Source: Murimonas intestini (GTDB lineage Bacteria > Bacillota > Clostridia > Lachnospirales > Lachnospiraceae). From it: a stretch of DNA of 64,000 nt. The notes beneath the pieces are model-generated. The model was given only the letters and a program-made list of their open reading frames with translations, did no database searches and had not been told where the DNA came from. Location: NCBI GenBank assembly GCA_003148945.1, contig QGGY01000001.1, forward strand, positions 788,582-852,581, in the 5' to 3' direction. A program made the position numbers and the translations under genes. Every line of letters begins with the position of its first letter. Positions within the stretch are counted from its first letter, which is position 1. Shown here one piece after another: positions 34,485-43,598 of the stretch.

Positions 34485-35892
34485 ATGGTCCGCCGTAGTA
34501 TTCGTCTTCGTATCCTTCCGGCGGGTAGTCCTGGTAGTAACCGTCTTCGTAATATCCGTCGTAGTATCCTTCTTGATCTTCTTCAAAACGATCTTCCTCA
34601 TCTTCCCTTAAAATATACAATCCCTGTATGATAGCGAACATCACCATAGTACTCACGACAGAGCTTCCGCCGTAGCTTACAAGCGGAAGGGTAACGCCTG
34701 TCATGGGGATGAATTTCATAGCTCCGCCGATAGTCAGGAATACCTGGACAGCATACATGCAGCCCAGTCCAAGAGCCACCAGCCGGTAATACTCGTCTGT
34801 AAGCCGCATGGCAATATTTACGATCATAATAAAGCAGCTCATACAGATCAATATCAGGCAGAGAGAAAATATTCCCCCCAGCTCCTCAGTGACTGCCGCA
34901 AACATGAAGTCCTGCTCAACGATCGGAATAGATTCAGGCGAACCCTGGAACAGCCCTGTTCCAAACCATCCGCCTGCACCTATGGCAAAAAGAGACTGGG
35001 CAATCTGGTATCCTCCGCCTTCATAGGACGCAAAGGGATCCCGCCAGACAGCAACCCTTGTCTTTACATGGCCAAACAGAAAATATGCCGCCACCGCAGC
35101 TACAGATCCGGCCCCCGCCCCTGCTCCCAGATACCAAAGTTTTCTTGTTGATACATAAAGCATGATCAGGTATGTGACAAAGAATATCAGCGCGCTTCCC
35201 AGGTCTGTGGATACCACAAGGATCAGGACGTGGACAGCTGCCACGGCCGTTGCGATCACCACATGCTTGAAATCTTTGGCTGCGGTCAGCAGCCCGGCCA
35301 CAGCAAATACAAATATGATCTTGACAAATTCTGACGGCTGGAAAGAAAATCCGCCGAGAGATATACTCAGCTTTGCCCCTCCTGTAGTCTGGGCCAGCAC
35401 AAGCACAACGCCCAGCATTCCGATACCCAGCACCACGTAGGCCCATGTGAGCTTTTTAAGAATGTGCATTTTCCGGATGATCACAGGTACAAACAGTGCG
35501 ATCACTGTAGCTGCAGCCAGGATCTTGAACTGTTTGATTGACTGGTCCAGGGAGAGCCTTGTCAGCATGATAAAGCTGATTGAAGAGAGCATGCACATAT
35601 TGTTGATGATCAGCTTTGATGCCCTCGGATAGAGATTCCTGAAAAGCACAAGCGTCGCAGCCAGATAGATGACCTGCGCTCCGTAAAAATAAAGAAGCTG
35701 CGATTCCTCCATCTGCAGGTAAAGTACCATAAAAGCCACGAAGTGAATGGCAAACATCAGCACATTCTGGCGCAGGAATAAAAACTCCTGTGCCTCTCCA
35801 CGTTTCCTGAAAGCCACATAACTCTGCATAGTATAAATAGCTGCCAGCAAAATTAATAAATATTTTGATACCTCAATAATTAACGATACCAC
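34462..35892 (-). CDS. FtsW/RodA/SpoVE-family SEDS peptidoglycan polymerase
   Basis: This 476-residue membrane protein has about ten to twelve helices. The family signatures are GGFSFQPSEFVKIIFVFAV, GWFGTGLFQGSPESIPIVEQDFMFAAVTEELG and MTGVTLPLVSYGGSSVVSTM. SEDS proteins polymerise glycan strands with a class B PBP, which follows directly. An unusual tail of about 45 residues after the last helix is acidic and holds about 12 tyrosines in YY pairs with Asp, Glu and Gly. Whether it serves division, elongation or sporulation cannot be told. It lies eight bases after the U32 gene. Confidence 0.9.
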   Translation of the reverse strand: MVSLIIEVSKYLLILLAAIYTMQSYVAFRKRGEAQEFLFLRQNVLMFAIHFVAFMVLYLQMEESQLLYFYGAQVIYLAATLVLFRNLYPRASKLIINNMCMLSSISFIMLTRLSLDQSIKQFKILAAATVIALFVPVIIRKMHILKKLTWAYVVLGIGMLGVVLVLAQTTGGAKLSISLGGFSFQPSEFVKIIFVFAVAGLLTAAKDFKHVVIATAVAAVHVLILVVSTDLGSALIFFVTYLIMLYVSTRKLWYLGAGAGAGSVAAVAAYFLFGHVKTRVAVWRDPFASYEGGGYQIAQSLFAIGAGGWFGTGLFQGSPESIPIVEQDFMFAAVTEELGGIFSLCLILICMSCFIMIVNIAMRLTDEYYRLVALGLGCMYAVQVFLTIGGAMKFIPMTGVTLPLVSYGGSSVVSTMVMFAIIQGLYILREDEEDRFEEDQEGYYDGYYEDGYYQDYPPEGYEDEYYGGPYDPYKRQ

Positions 35893-35900
35893 TTTTCCAC

Positions 35901-38246
35901 CTATTCTACTCCTCTTTTGAAGTGCCCTTTCGTAAAATCTTGAAATGGATTGTGGGCCTTTTGGCCATAGTAAAAAGCCTTTATATATTCCTTCACAGTT
36001 AAAACTGTCTCCTGCCTGTCCTCAATTGTAAAGGACAGCCTGATACTCCCGGGATGCAGTTTCTTTATCTCCCCTGCATAGTCCAGCAGCACCAGCGGCG
36101 TACTGTTGTATATGATGTTATAACAGTAACGGCATTCTGCCGACACCGGGAAAGTTTTTCCCATCCTGTCTGTCAGCCTGCAAACTTTCTTAGCGCCCTG
36201 CTGCTTTAGGCATCTGCCGTTTGTCTTTAAAAGGCACTGGGCCGATACCATTACCGGCAGCCTGCCGTACACCAGGATCTCGCTGCCGGCACAGCCTCTC
36301 TGTGCCAGTTCTCTGGCATTGAGTTCTGCCGGAGCCGTGTCCCTGAAGATTCCCTTCTCCCGCCAGAACCTTCTGGCCTCACTGTTAAATGTGTACATAT
36401 TGTGGTCCAGGATCATATCCTGTCCATACCCCATAGAAGCCAGCCAGCCATACTCTTCAAAAGCCGAGACAAGCACGCCGTCATAGCCCTCCAACTTTTC
36501 TGCCGCCCCTTCCGTTTTAAAGAGGTCCTGTGTATCCTGCCTGAATATCCTGGGCATCACATAATAGCATCTCTTTTTTGCTCTGCGGCATTTAGAAAGA
36601 ATATGCTCATCCAGGGAATCCACATAGAATCCTGTTATTTCAGGAATATCCAGCAGCTCATCAAGAGCCTCATAGCTGCAAAGAGAGATCATCAGGTCCG
36701 GGCTTTTTATAATGTCATTTACAAAGCCCTGCCTGCCCTCATCATGCATATCCGACTTGTGGGCTGAGTGTCTGGCATAAGGCTTCAGAAGTTCAGTCTC
36801 AAGAAGTTCCATCCCTTCTCTTCTGAGGGCATTCAAATCCTGTACCGGTAGAAAGCAGCCTTCCTCCAGCTCAATATCTAATTTCCCGAATGTAAACGGA
36901 GAATCTCCTGTTTTTTCTGCCTGGCGCCGCACCTTTTCTTCTGTGAGGGGCTGGCTCTTAGCCTCCATCGCTATGCTGCCCTCTGCCCGGACACTGACAG
37001 TCCCGGCATTTAGTTCGAGTATAGCAGGAAATTTTTTTGAAATCATTAATTTCCCATTAATTTTTTCTTTCAATTCGGCCCTCAGATATTTCTCCTCCAG
37101 ACGCTTCAGCAGCGCCTCATTTCTGACCCTTCTCAGTGTCTGCCCTGCTCTGAGTCCCTGCACGTTTTTTAGGGAAACAGTGAACTTTTCATTCTTTATA
37201 TGGGCCCTGTCCAGTTTTAACTCAGGCGGCATGAGCGTGTCATTCAAATTTAAGTCCTCAAGAGCTGAAAAAACAGCCTTCCCTTTTTGTATCTGTATTA
37301 CTTTTGCAGCCGGGGTCCCAAAATGGTTGGGCTGGTCCAGCGACATCATTTCCCTTCCATTTCTTGTCTTATAATAACCTTGTGAAAAACCGCCTCTGTT
37401 ATAGAGGTCCATCAGCTGTATTCTGTCCTTTTCCTGCACCTTATAATCATTGGCGCCCTTATTCAGATACAGATCTATATATTTTCTGTAGATCTCCACC
37501 ACACCTGCAGTGTACTCAGGCCTTTTCATACGCCCTTCGATTTTAAAGGAATAAACGCCGGCATCAGCCATCTCAGGTATCAGCTCCAGCGTACATATAT
37601 CCTTTGGACTTAAAAAATACTTTTTATCCGTTCCCTCAAACTGGTACTGCAGCCTGCAAGGCTGGGCGCATCTCCCCCTGTTTCCGCTCCTGCCGCCGAT
37701 CAGGCTGCTCATCAGACACTGTCCTGAGTAACAGTAGCAGAGGGCTCCATGGACAAAACTCTCTATCTCTATATCCGCAGCAGCTTTGATTCCTCTGATC
37801 TCCTTTAATGACACTTCCCTTGAGGTCACTACCCGCTTTACGCCCTCATCTTTCAGAAAGCGGCAGCCGTCAGGCCCTGTCAGGGTCATCTGGGTACTGG
37901 CGTGTATCTCCAGATCTGGAAAATATTCGCGTATAAGGGAGAGAGCCCCCACATCCTGTACGATGACGGCATCCAGCCCCCGCTCATAATATGGCTTCAG
38001 GTAGTCATAGAGCTCTTCAAGCTCTGTCTGCTTCAGCAGTGTGTTGACCGTCATATACAGCTTACGTCCGTGCAGATGGCAGTAATCGATGGCATCTGTC
38101 ATTTTTGCCTGATCCAGATTATCTGCATAAGCCCGCGCCCCAAAACGCATACCGCCTATATAGACTGCATCCGCCCCGGCATTTACAGCCGCTTTCAGGC
38201 TCTCATATGATCCGGCAGGCGCCAGTAGTTCCAGTTTTTTGTCCAT
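35901..38246 (-). CDS. U32 family peptidase with DUF3656-type C-terminus
   Basis: The ATG at 38244-38246 (AAGGGATTGG upstream) gives 781 residues; an in-frame TTG five codons earlier is less likely. The collagenase-like core begins LELLAPAGSYESLKAAVNAGADAVYIGG and includes the U32 signature region EIESFVHGALCYCYSGQCLMSS with GRCAQPCRLQY. The last 350 or so residues include a second, less conserved part with Cys-rich GRLPVMVSAQCLLKTNGRC. Such RlhA-like proteins hydroxylate rRNA in E. coli or act as peptidases; which applies here is open. Confidence 0.87.
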   Translation of the reverse strand: MDKKLELLAPAGSYESLKAAVNAGADAVYIGGMRFGARAYADNLDQAKMTDAIDYCHLHGRKLYMTVNTLLKQTELEELYDYLKPYYERGLDAVIVQDVGALSLIREYFPDLEIHASTQMTLTGPDGCRFLKDEGVKRVVTSREVSLKEIRGIKAAADIEIESFVHGALCYCYSGQCLMSSLIGGRSGNRGRCAQPCRLQYQFEGTDKKYFLSPKDICTLELIPEMADAGVYSFKIEGRMKRPEYTAGVVEIYRKYIDLYLNKGANDYKVQEKDRIQLMDLYNRGGFSQGYYKTRNGREMMSLDQPNHFGTPAAKVIQIQKGKAVFSALEDLNLNDTLMPPELKLDRAHIKNEKFTVSLKNVQGLRAGQTLRRVRNEALLKRLEEKYLRAELKEKINGKLMISKKFPAILELNAGTVSVRAEGSIAMEAKSQPLTEEKVRRQAEKTGDSPFTFGKLDIELEEGCFLPVQDLNALRREGMELLETELLKPYARHSAHKSDMHDEGRQGFVNDIIKSPDLMISLCSYEALDELLDIPEITGFYVDSLDEHILSKCRRAKKRCYYVMPRIFRQDTQDLFKTEGAAEKLEGYDGVLVSAFEEYGWLASMGYGQDMILDHNMYTFNSEARRFWREKGIFRDTAPAELNARELAQRGCAGSEILVYGRLPVMVSAQCLLKTNGRCLKQQGAKKVCRLTDRMGKTFPVSAECRYCYNIIYNSTPLVLLDYAGEIKKLHPGSIRLSFTIEDRQETVLTVKEYIKAFYYGQKAHNPFQDFTKGHFKRGVE

Positions 38247-38265
38247 ATCCAATCCCTTCAAGAAA

Positions 38266-38290
38266 GAAAAGGCTGCCTTGTCAGACAGCC
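38266..38290 (-). terminator. Intrinsic terminator of zapA
   Basis: GGCTG and CAGCC with a ten-base loop are followed on the minus strand by TTTTCTTTCTT. It lies between the zapA stop (38297) and the U32 start. Confidence 0.65.
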
Positions 38291-38296
38291 CCCCTG

Positions 38297-38644
38297 TTAT
38301 TTATTCTTCTTTTCTTCCAGCTCTTTTTCAAGAGTCTCCAGCTTGATCTGAAGATTAATAAGCTCATGTTTTAATTCATAGAGCTCCTTATCCTTGTCAG
38401 CCAGTTCCTCCTCCACCAGTTCTACCTGCCTCTTGGCCTTAAAATAATCGTCAGCAATATTGAGGGCCAGAAGAAGCCCCTTTGATTCCTTTGACTGACG
38501 GTTATATCCGTCCATTTTCTTAAATTCGGCTAATTTATTGTTAATATATGTAGCAACCTTCTGGAAATACTCTTCGCTTTCATATCCGCCCAAAGTCACG
38601 ACTTTCCCTGCAATCAGGACTTCTGCTTTATTTTTGGATGACAT
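38297..38644 (-). CDS. zapA: Cell division protein ZapA
   Basis: The 115-residue protein has the ZapA N-terminal globular part (VLIAGKVVTLGGYESEEYFQKVATYINNKL) and a C-terminal coiled coil (about residues 70-112, heptads of Leu and Glu). ZapA bundles FtsZ filaments. It is 74 bases downstream of ruvB and followed by the U32 gene. Length and architecture are typical of the Firmicute form. Confidence 0.88.
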   Translation of the reverse strand: MSSKNKAEVLIAGKVVTLGGYESEEYFQKVATYINNKLAEFKKMDGYNRQSKESKGLLLALNIADDYFKAKRQVELVEEELADKDKELYELKHELINLQIKLETLEKELEEKKNK

Positions 38645-38718
38645 ATACAGTTCTCCCTTTCTTTTGTTTCTATTACTATTATAAACAAATTTTGTCGAAT
38701 TACAACCTTTTATTTGAT

Positions 38719-39729
38719 TCAGCCGGAAATTCCTCCGGGAGAACAGATGCCAAGATGATGATAAGCAAGTTCCGTGACCATCCTGCCTCTGGGTGTACGC
38801 AGGATAAAGCCGTTTTTGATCAGATATGGTTCATATACATCCTCCAGAGTACCGGAGTCTTCACCTATAGCTGCTGAGAGCGTATCAAGCCCTGCCGGGC
38901 CGCCTGCAAATTTATCGATCAGAGTTGTCAGTATGAGCCTGTCCGTCTGGTCCAGGCCATAGCGGTCCACCTCCAGCAGATCCAGCGCGAAAGAGGCTAC
39001 GTCCTCTGTGATACGCCCGTCATACTTGACCTGCGCAAAATCCCTCACCCTTTTCAGAAGGCGGTTTGCCAGACGGGGCGTACCCCGGGAGCGCCTTGCC
39101 AGCTCCATAGCGCCCTTGTCTTCTATCTCCACCCCCAGCACCTTGGCAGAATGGATAATGATCACCTTCAATTCCTCTTCTGTATAAAACTCCAGATGAT
39201 GTACTACTCCAAATCTGTCACGCAGAGGGGCTGTCAAAAGTCCGGCCCTGGTCGTTGCGCCTACAAGGGTAAATTTAGGCAGGTCCAGACGGATAGATCT
39301 GGCCGCCGCTCCTTTCCCGATCATGATATCAATACAATAATCTTCCATGGCCGGATAGAGCACTTCTTCCACCTGCCGGTTCAGCCTGTGTATCTCATCG
39401 ACAAAAAGAACGTCTCCTTCCTGCAGGTTATTTAAAATAGCAGCCATCTCACCCGGTTTTTCTATAGCCGGACCTGATGTGATCTTCATGTTCACACCCA
39501 TCTCATTAGCGATGATCCCTGCCAGTGTTGTCTTCCCTAATCCGGGAGGCCCGTAAAAAAGCACATGATCCAGGACATCCCCTCTCTGTTTTGCTGCTTC
39601 TATATAGATTTTCAAGTTGGCCTTGGCTTTTTCCTGGCCAATATATTCATTCAGAGTCTGCGGACGCAGACTCGGTTCAGTCTTTATATCTTCTTCAAGC
39701 TCTTCCGCTGTGATTATACGTCTTCCCAT
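38719..39729 (-). CDS. ruvB: Holliday junction branch migration helicase RuvB
   Basis: The ATG at 39727-39729 has AGGAG eight bases upstream and gives 336 residues. Walker A is [10 protein letters not shown], Walker B DEIHRL, with the sensor stretch [20 protein letters not shown] and the C-terminal winged helix ([21 protein letters not shown]). RuvB is the motor of the RuvAB complex. It follows ruvA by 66 bases. RecU (position 306-839) should supply the resolvase in place of RuvC, which is absent here as in other Firmicutes. Confidence 0.96.
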   Translation of the reverse strand: MGRRIITAEELEEDIKTEPSLRPQTLNEYIGQEKAKANLKIYIEAAKQRGDVLDHVLFYGPPGLGKTTLAGIIANEMGVNMKITSGPAIEKPGEMAAILNNLQEGDVLFVDEIHRLNRQVEEVLYPAMEDYCIDIMIGKGAAARSIRLDLPKFTLVGATTRAGLLTAPLRDRFGVVHHLEFYTEEELKVIIIHSAKVLGVEIEDKGAMELARRSRGTPRLANRLLKRVRDFAQVKYDGRITEDVASFALDLLEVDRYGLDQTDRLILTTLIDKFAGGPAGLDTLSAAIGEDSGTLEDVYEPYLIKNGFILRTPRGRMVTELAYHHLGICSPGGISG

Positions 39730-39795
39730 CTCTGCTCCTGCCTTCCCGGTCAATACTGTATCTGTTTATAAGGATCATTTCTTATAAGGATCATT

Positions 39796-40416
39796 TCATA
39801 GAAAGGACAGATGCTTAAGCGCAGCCTTTAAAATCTCTTCCACGTCCATTCCATCAGTCACTTCTGCCTGTCTGACCGCCCTCAGGGAGTCAGAATTTGA
39901 ATATCCCAGTGCAGTCAGCGCCAGTACTGCCTCATTTTTAGCATCATCTGAAGGTGATGCCAAAGCTGCCTGATTTTCCTTTGTATTCGCAAGTTTTTTC
40001 TCAAATGCATCTTCCAGGCTCATCTTGTCCTTCAGCTCCAAAATCAGCTTCTGGGCAGTCTTGTTCCCTATGCCCGGTGCTCTTGAGATTGCCTTTACAT
40101 CGTCCGCCAGAACTGCAAAACGCAGATCGTCTGATGAGAGTACAGACAGTATGCCCAGAGCTGCCTTGGGACCGATCCCGTTTACGTTCAGCAGCAGCCT
40201 GAAGGTTTCCAGATCGTCCTGTGTCAGAAAACCGTACAGCTGCATATCATCTTCTTTCACCTGAAGATGAGTGTATATTTTCACTTCATTTCCAGCGGAG
40301 GGCATCAGAGATGCATCCTTTGAAGTGACAGAAATCATGAATCCCACATCGTGGACATCCAGGATCAATTTTCCTTCTGATACTGCGGCGACTTCACCGC
40401 GCAAATAACCAATCAT
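39796..40416 (-). CDS. ruvA: Holliday junction DNA helicase RuvA
   Basis: The 206-residue protein starts MIGYLRGEVAAVSEGKLILDVHDVGF, the RuvA OB fold. Two helix-hairpin-helix segments follow (LNVNGIGPKAALGIL and RAPGIGNKTAQKLILELKD), with a C-terminal RuvB-binding domain. It tetramerises around the four-way junction. The start overlaps the end of the Gx transporter gene by four bases. Length is normal. Confidence 0.95.
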   Translation of the reverse strand: MIGYLRGEVAAVSEGKLILDVHDVGFMISVTSKDASLMPSAGNEVKIYTHLQVKEDDMQLYGFLTQDDLETFRLLLNVNGIGPKAALGILSVLSSDDLRFAVLADDVKAISRAPGIGNKTAQKLILELKDKMSLEDAFEKKLANTKENQAALASPSDDAKNEAVLALTALGYSNSDSLRAVRQAEVTDGMDVEEILKAALKHLSFL

Positions 40417-40907
40417 TTTTTACTTCCTTTCGGTAATCTCTTTATTATCTCCATACTCAGGATCCCTATCAGGAAACCTGTTATCACCCCTGCTATAAGC
40501 AGAAACGGGAAATAATACAACAGCCCCGCTTTCGGCAGCAACAGTCCTGCAGCCATCATCTGGCCGATATTGTGGAAAACTCCCCCCGCTATGCTCACCC
40601 CGGTCACGGAGAACCTTCCGCTCTTTTTAAGCAGTGCCATCACAGACAGACTCAGCAGAGCGCCTGCCAGACTGTAGAGGATTGCAAACATATTTCCAAA
40701 CAGAAAGCCTGAAAGCAGAATACGCACTACAGACAGCAAAAGGGCAGTTGTACCTCCCCACATGTAGAGAGCTGCCACCACCACAATATTTGCCAGTCCC
40801 AGCTTTATGCCGGGAACCCCGAAAGAAAACGGGATCAGAGCTTCCACATAGCTGACGATCAGGGCTAGCGCTGTAAAAACCCCAAAATATACTGATTTTT
40901 TTCCCAT
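40413..40907 (-). CDS. Gx transporter family membrane protein
   Basis: A 164-residue protein with five or so hydrophobic segments. The opening VYFGVFTALALIVSYVEALIPFSFGVPGIKLGLANIV and the GGVFHNIGQMMAAGLLLP stretch match the Gx transporter/heptaprenyl diphosphate synthase component I family, whose substrate is uncertain. It lies four bases after the NusG II protein gene; these two families are often found next to each other in Firmicutes. The C-terminus is basic (EIIKRLPKGSKK). Confidence 0.8.
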   Translation of the reverse strand: MGKKSVYFGVFTALALIVSYVEALIPFSFGVPGIKLGLANIVVVAALYMWGGTTALLLSVVRILLSGFLFGNMFAILYSLAGALLSLSVMALLKKSGRFSVTGVSIAGGVFHNIGQMMAAGLLLPKAGLLYYFPFLLIAGVITGFLIGILSMEIIKRLPKGSKK

Positions 40908-40911
40908 GTTT

Positions 40912-41268
40912 CTACCCCGCTACAGCGTCAATGCCATCAGGATCCCTCTCGCCCTCTATCACTGCCACGACACGGTTCGGCAGGCATATGATGGACTCCT
41001 GGCTGCTGCTGATGGCCTTCTGGTCCATACACAGCTTATCGGGGCAGTCAGCATGGATCATTTTTGCCTCTCCGTCTTTTATCTGGATCACATTGGTACC
41101 ATTGATATCGACCACCCGGTCTTCATCCAGCGGATATTCGCCAAACTCCTGTCCGTCCACCGTGATCACCACTATATTTCCCGGTTTTCTCAGCAGAAAC
41201 AGCAGTATACCGGATACGAGGGCAATAGCCACAAGGACCCCTGCCAAAATCAGATCATTTCTCTTCAT
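40912..41268 (-). CDS. NusG domain II-containing exported protein
   Basis: The ATG at 41266-41268 gives 118 residues with an N-terminal signal anchor (about 6-26) and a NusG II fold outside. Within it are GTNVIQIKDGEAKMIHADCPDKLC and the SIICLPNRVVAVIEG strand. Two cysteines (CPDKLC) are conserved in the family. The role is unknown; its constant partner is the Gx transporter gene, four bases downstream. Its start overlaps the phosphatase gene by about 14 bases. Confidence 0.8.
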   Translation of the reverse strand: MKRNDLILAGVLVAIALVSGILLFLLRKPGNIVVITVDGQEFGEYPLDEDRVVDINGTNVIQIKDGEAKMIHADCPDKLCMDQKAISSSQESIICLPNRVVAVIEGERDPDGIDAVAG

Positions 41269-41881
41269 CGCACACCACCAGCGAGATATTCTGCAGATTC
41301 CTGCCCTCATCTGACAGCTCTGCCGCAGCCCTGACAAGGAAGCCTTCCCCGTTTGCCACATGCCATCCGTAAAAATCCCTCTCTGGAACACCATAACGTT
41401 CCATAACACTCATGATTGTGCCGCCATGAGCCACCACGGCAATACGTTTAAATCTCCCCGCAGCCTCCTTTATTATATGGCACAGAGCTCTACAGCACCG
41501 CTCCTGGAAGCCTTCCCGGGATTCTCCTCCCGGAAATGGCAGGGTTCCCTGGCTGTCCACCCAGGCCTGATAATCAGGATCTCCATCCAGTTCTTTATAA
41601 TTTTTATTCTCAAAAGTTCCAAAATCACACTCTCTAAGCCCGTCTGCCAATACAGGCGCCATGTCCGGCCACAATATCCCTGCCGTCTCGACACAGCGTT
41701 TCAGAGGACTTGAATAGACGGCCTGCACAGGCCCCGGAGCCTTATTTTCAAGCAGCGCCCTCCCCTCTTCACAGAGCGGTTCATCTGTCCTGCCTATATA
41801 ACGTCCTTTTTTATTTCCTTCCGTGATGGAATGACGCAGGAAAAGGATTTCCAGCTCTTCCATTCTGACCAGGTCACTCAT
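41255..41881 (-). CDS. Histidine phosphatase family protein (CobC-like)
   Basis: The 208-residue enzyme has the phosphoglycerate-mutase-type LFLRHSITEGN motif (catalytic His), a YSSPLKRCVETA motif and AVVAHGGTIMS with the second His. In this place, between cobalamin nucleotide-loop genes, alpha-ribazole phosphatase (CobC) is the best guess, though the superfamily is broad. It overlaps the upstream short CobU-like gene by eight bases, supporting a shared operon. Confidence 0.75.
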   Translation of the reverse strand: MSDLVRMEELEILFLRHSITEGNKKGRYIGRTDEPLCEEGRALLENKAPGPVQAVYSSPLKRCVETAGILWPDMAPVLADGLRECDFGTFENKNYKELDGDPDYQAWVDSQGTLPFPGGESREGFQERCCRALCHIIKEAAGRFKRIAVVAHGGTIMSVMERYGVPERDFYGWHVANGEGFLVRAAAELSDEGRNLQNISLVVCDEEK

Positions 41882-42266
41882 TTTTAATCACCATTCCGAT
41901 TCCGCAGACTACCCTGTCAACTCTTTTTGCAAAAGCTGCAAGCGCGCAGCAGATACGGCCTGTTTTCTCTCTGTACAGGCGTTCAAATTTATCTACAGGC
42001 ACAACCCCGTATCCGAGTTCATTTGAAACTACAAGAATGTCCGGGTTCTGCCCTGTAAGCTTTTCTGCCAGGCCCAGAACTCCTTCTTCCCCCTCATTCT
42101 TCAGTACACGCCTGATGTATTCGTGGAAATGGTCGACAGCTGATGCCCCCAGAAGCTCTTCTTCCGTACATGAAGCCCCATCGGCAAATTCCTCTGCGGC
42201 CAGGCCGAATGTATTTGCTGCATATTCTTTTTTTCCCTGGCTCTCTCCTCCAATAACCAATATCAT
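41874..42266 (-). CDS. Short CobU-like protein with altered P-loop
   Basis: This 130-residue protein resembles CobU: GGESQGKKEYA at the P-loop position and VSNELGYGVVPVDKFERLYREKTG plus CGIGMVIKN in the C-terminal half. It differs in two ways. The P-loop Ser/Thr after GK is Lys13, and the segment carrying the guanylylated His (RHR in the full CobU at 43047-43586) is missing. It is about 50 residues shorter. A kinase-less or regulatory paralogue is possible, or a specialised cobinamide kinase. It lies between cobS and the phosphatase. Confidence 0.7.
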   Translation of the reverse strand: MILVIGGESQGKKEYAANTFGLAAEEFADGASCTEEELLGASAVDHFHEYIRRVLKNEGEEGVLGLAEKLTGQNPDILVVSNELGYGVVPVDKFERLYREKTGRICCALAAFAKRVDRVVCGIGMVIKNE

Positions 42267-42298
42267 GTCTGTTCTCCTTCTTTCTGTCTAGAGCGTAT

Positions 42299-43063
42299 TT
42301 ACAGGATAAAAGATACGCATGTGACAGCCAGTGCCACAGCCAGCTCGCAGATCTGAAGGAAAAAGCCTGCCAGATCTCCCGTAATGCCTCCGAATTTTCT
42401 GTATGACATATGGCGGTAGTATGCAAATACAAGCAGGGCTGCAGCTGAGCCGGTGGCTCCATATGCAGGGCTGACCATGATCATGGCTGCTGCGGTCAGC
42501 AGGATATAGATGATCATTACTATCCTGACCGTCTTCTTTACAGCCATATCAGAAAATGTAGCCGCAAGCCCTGTATTTTTGGCAAGCCTGAAGCTTACAA
42601 TGGCCAGACCGCTGAATGCCCTTGACAAAATGAAGCCCAGCGCTATGACCGGCAGAGTCCTGATTGTAATTTCTGAATATACCCCGAATGTCAGCACAAA
42701 ATAACAGATCCCCACGATAATGGCAAACGCTCCCGCATGGGAATCCTTAAGTATTTCCAATTTCTGTTCCATTGGCTTATAGGAGCTGAGTGCATCGGCA
42801 GTGTCCAGCAGACCGTCCAGATGTATCCCGCCTGTGATCAATACAGGTATCAGCACCAGAACCGCCGTAAAGAGCGCATGCTCCCTCCCCCCCGGCGGCA
42901 CTACACAGAAAAATGCTGCCAGAACCCCTCCGATCACCGCACCAATAAGAGGAAAAAAGCACATGGAATACTTCATATTCTCCTTGCTCCAGTCAGTCTT
43001 TGGCATTGGTATCTTTGAATACATTGAAAAAGCAATGAAAAAACTGCTAAGCAGACGCTTCAT
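42299..43063 (-). CDS. cobS: Adenosylcobinamide-GDP ribazoletransferase CobS
   Basis: The 254-residue membrane protein has the CobS pattern: FSMYSKIPMPKTDW at the start, GGIHLDGLLDTADAL near residue 80 and SHAGAFAIIVGICYF near residue 105. Several hydrophobic helices run to the C-terminus. It joins adenosylcobinamide-GDP to alpha-ribazole to make adenosylcobalamin. The start overlaps the end of cobU by about 17 bases. Length is typical. Confidence 0.94.
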   Translation of the reverse strand: MKRLLSSFFIAFSMYSKIPMPKTDWSKENMKYSMCFFPLIGAVIGGVLAAFFCVVPPGGREHALFTAVLVLIPVLITGGIHLDGLLDTADALSSYKPMEQKLEILKDSHAGAFAIIVGICYFVLTFGVYSEITIRTLPVIALGFILSRAFSGLAIVSFRLAKNTGLAATFSDMAVKKTVRIVMIIYILLTAAAMIMVSPAYGATGSAAALLVFAYYRHMSYRKFGGITGDLAGFFLQICELAVALAVTCVSFIL

Positions 43064-43586
43064 TCTTTTTTCCTCCTTTCATACAGACTGGAATTCCGTA
43101 CACCACCTCTGTGACACCATCGGCCAGCCGGGCCATCTGCTGGTTTATATTTCCCAGATGCCCCATGTACTCCACCGTACTTTCATCATAAGCCATTCCG
43201 TCAGAAAAAATCTCATTTGTAACCACAACAAGATGGCGTACATCCTGCAGAAGGCGCCTTATACCAGCCATCACTGCCTCCTCAGTCTTTTCACCGGCGC
43301 CTCCTTGGGCGTACATCTCATTTGCAGCAAGATTGGACATACATTCCAAAAGGACGATATCGTCCTTTTTAAGCCGGACACTGTCAAGTCCTGTATAACA
43401 TTCCACAGTTTCAAACTGCTTTCCTTCACGCATCTTCCTGTGACGTGCTATCCTTTTTGTACTCTCCTCATCAAAGCTCATCATAGTGGCAATATAGATC
43501 CTTCTGCCCTCTCCCAGGGACAGCACCAGATTCTCCGCATAAGCAGATTTTCCGCTGCCGCTCCCTCCTGTCACTACATAAAACAT
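43047..43586 (-). CDS. cobU: Adenosylcobinamide kinase / guanylyltransferase CobU
   Basis: The 179-residue enzyme has the P-loop GGSGSGKSAYAE, the RHRKMREGKQFETVE segment with the guanylyl-accepting His, and VVTNEIFSDGMAYDEST with the C-terminal LADGVTEVVYGIP. It phosphorylates adenosylcobinamide and then forms adenosylcobinamide-GDP. It lies 12 bases after cobT. Compared with it, the shorter paralogue at 41874-42266 has lost the His segment. Confidence 0.94.
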   Translation of the reverse strand: MFYVVTGGSGSGKSAYAENLVLSLGEGRRIYIATMMSFDEESTKRIARHRKMREGKQFETVECYTGLDSVRLKKDDIVLLECMSNLAANEMYAQGGAGEKTEEAVMAGIRRLLQDVRHLVVVTNEIFSDGMAYDESTVEYMGHLGNINQQMARLADGVTEVVYGIPVCMKGGKKNEASA

Positions 43587-43598
43587 TTCCTTATTCTT

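Noticed and set aside
34485..34601. N-terminal extension of the PBP by 39 residues
   Set aside because: The Thr/Lys/Arg-rich extension is the shadow of the SEDS protein's Tyr/Asp tail, and the ATG at 34482-34484 fits a class B PBP start.
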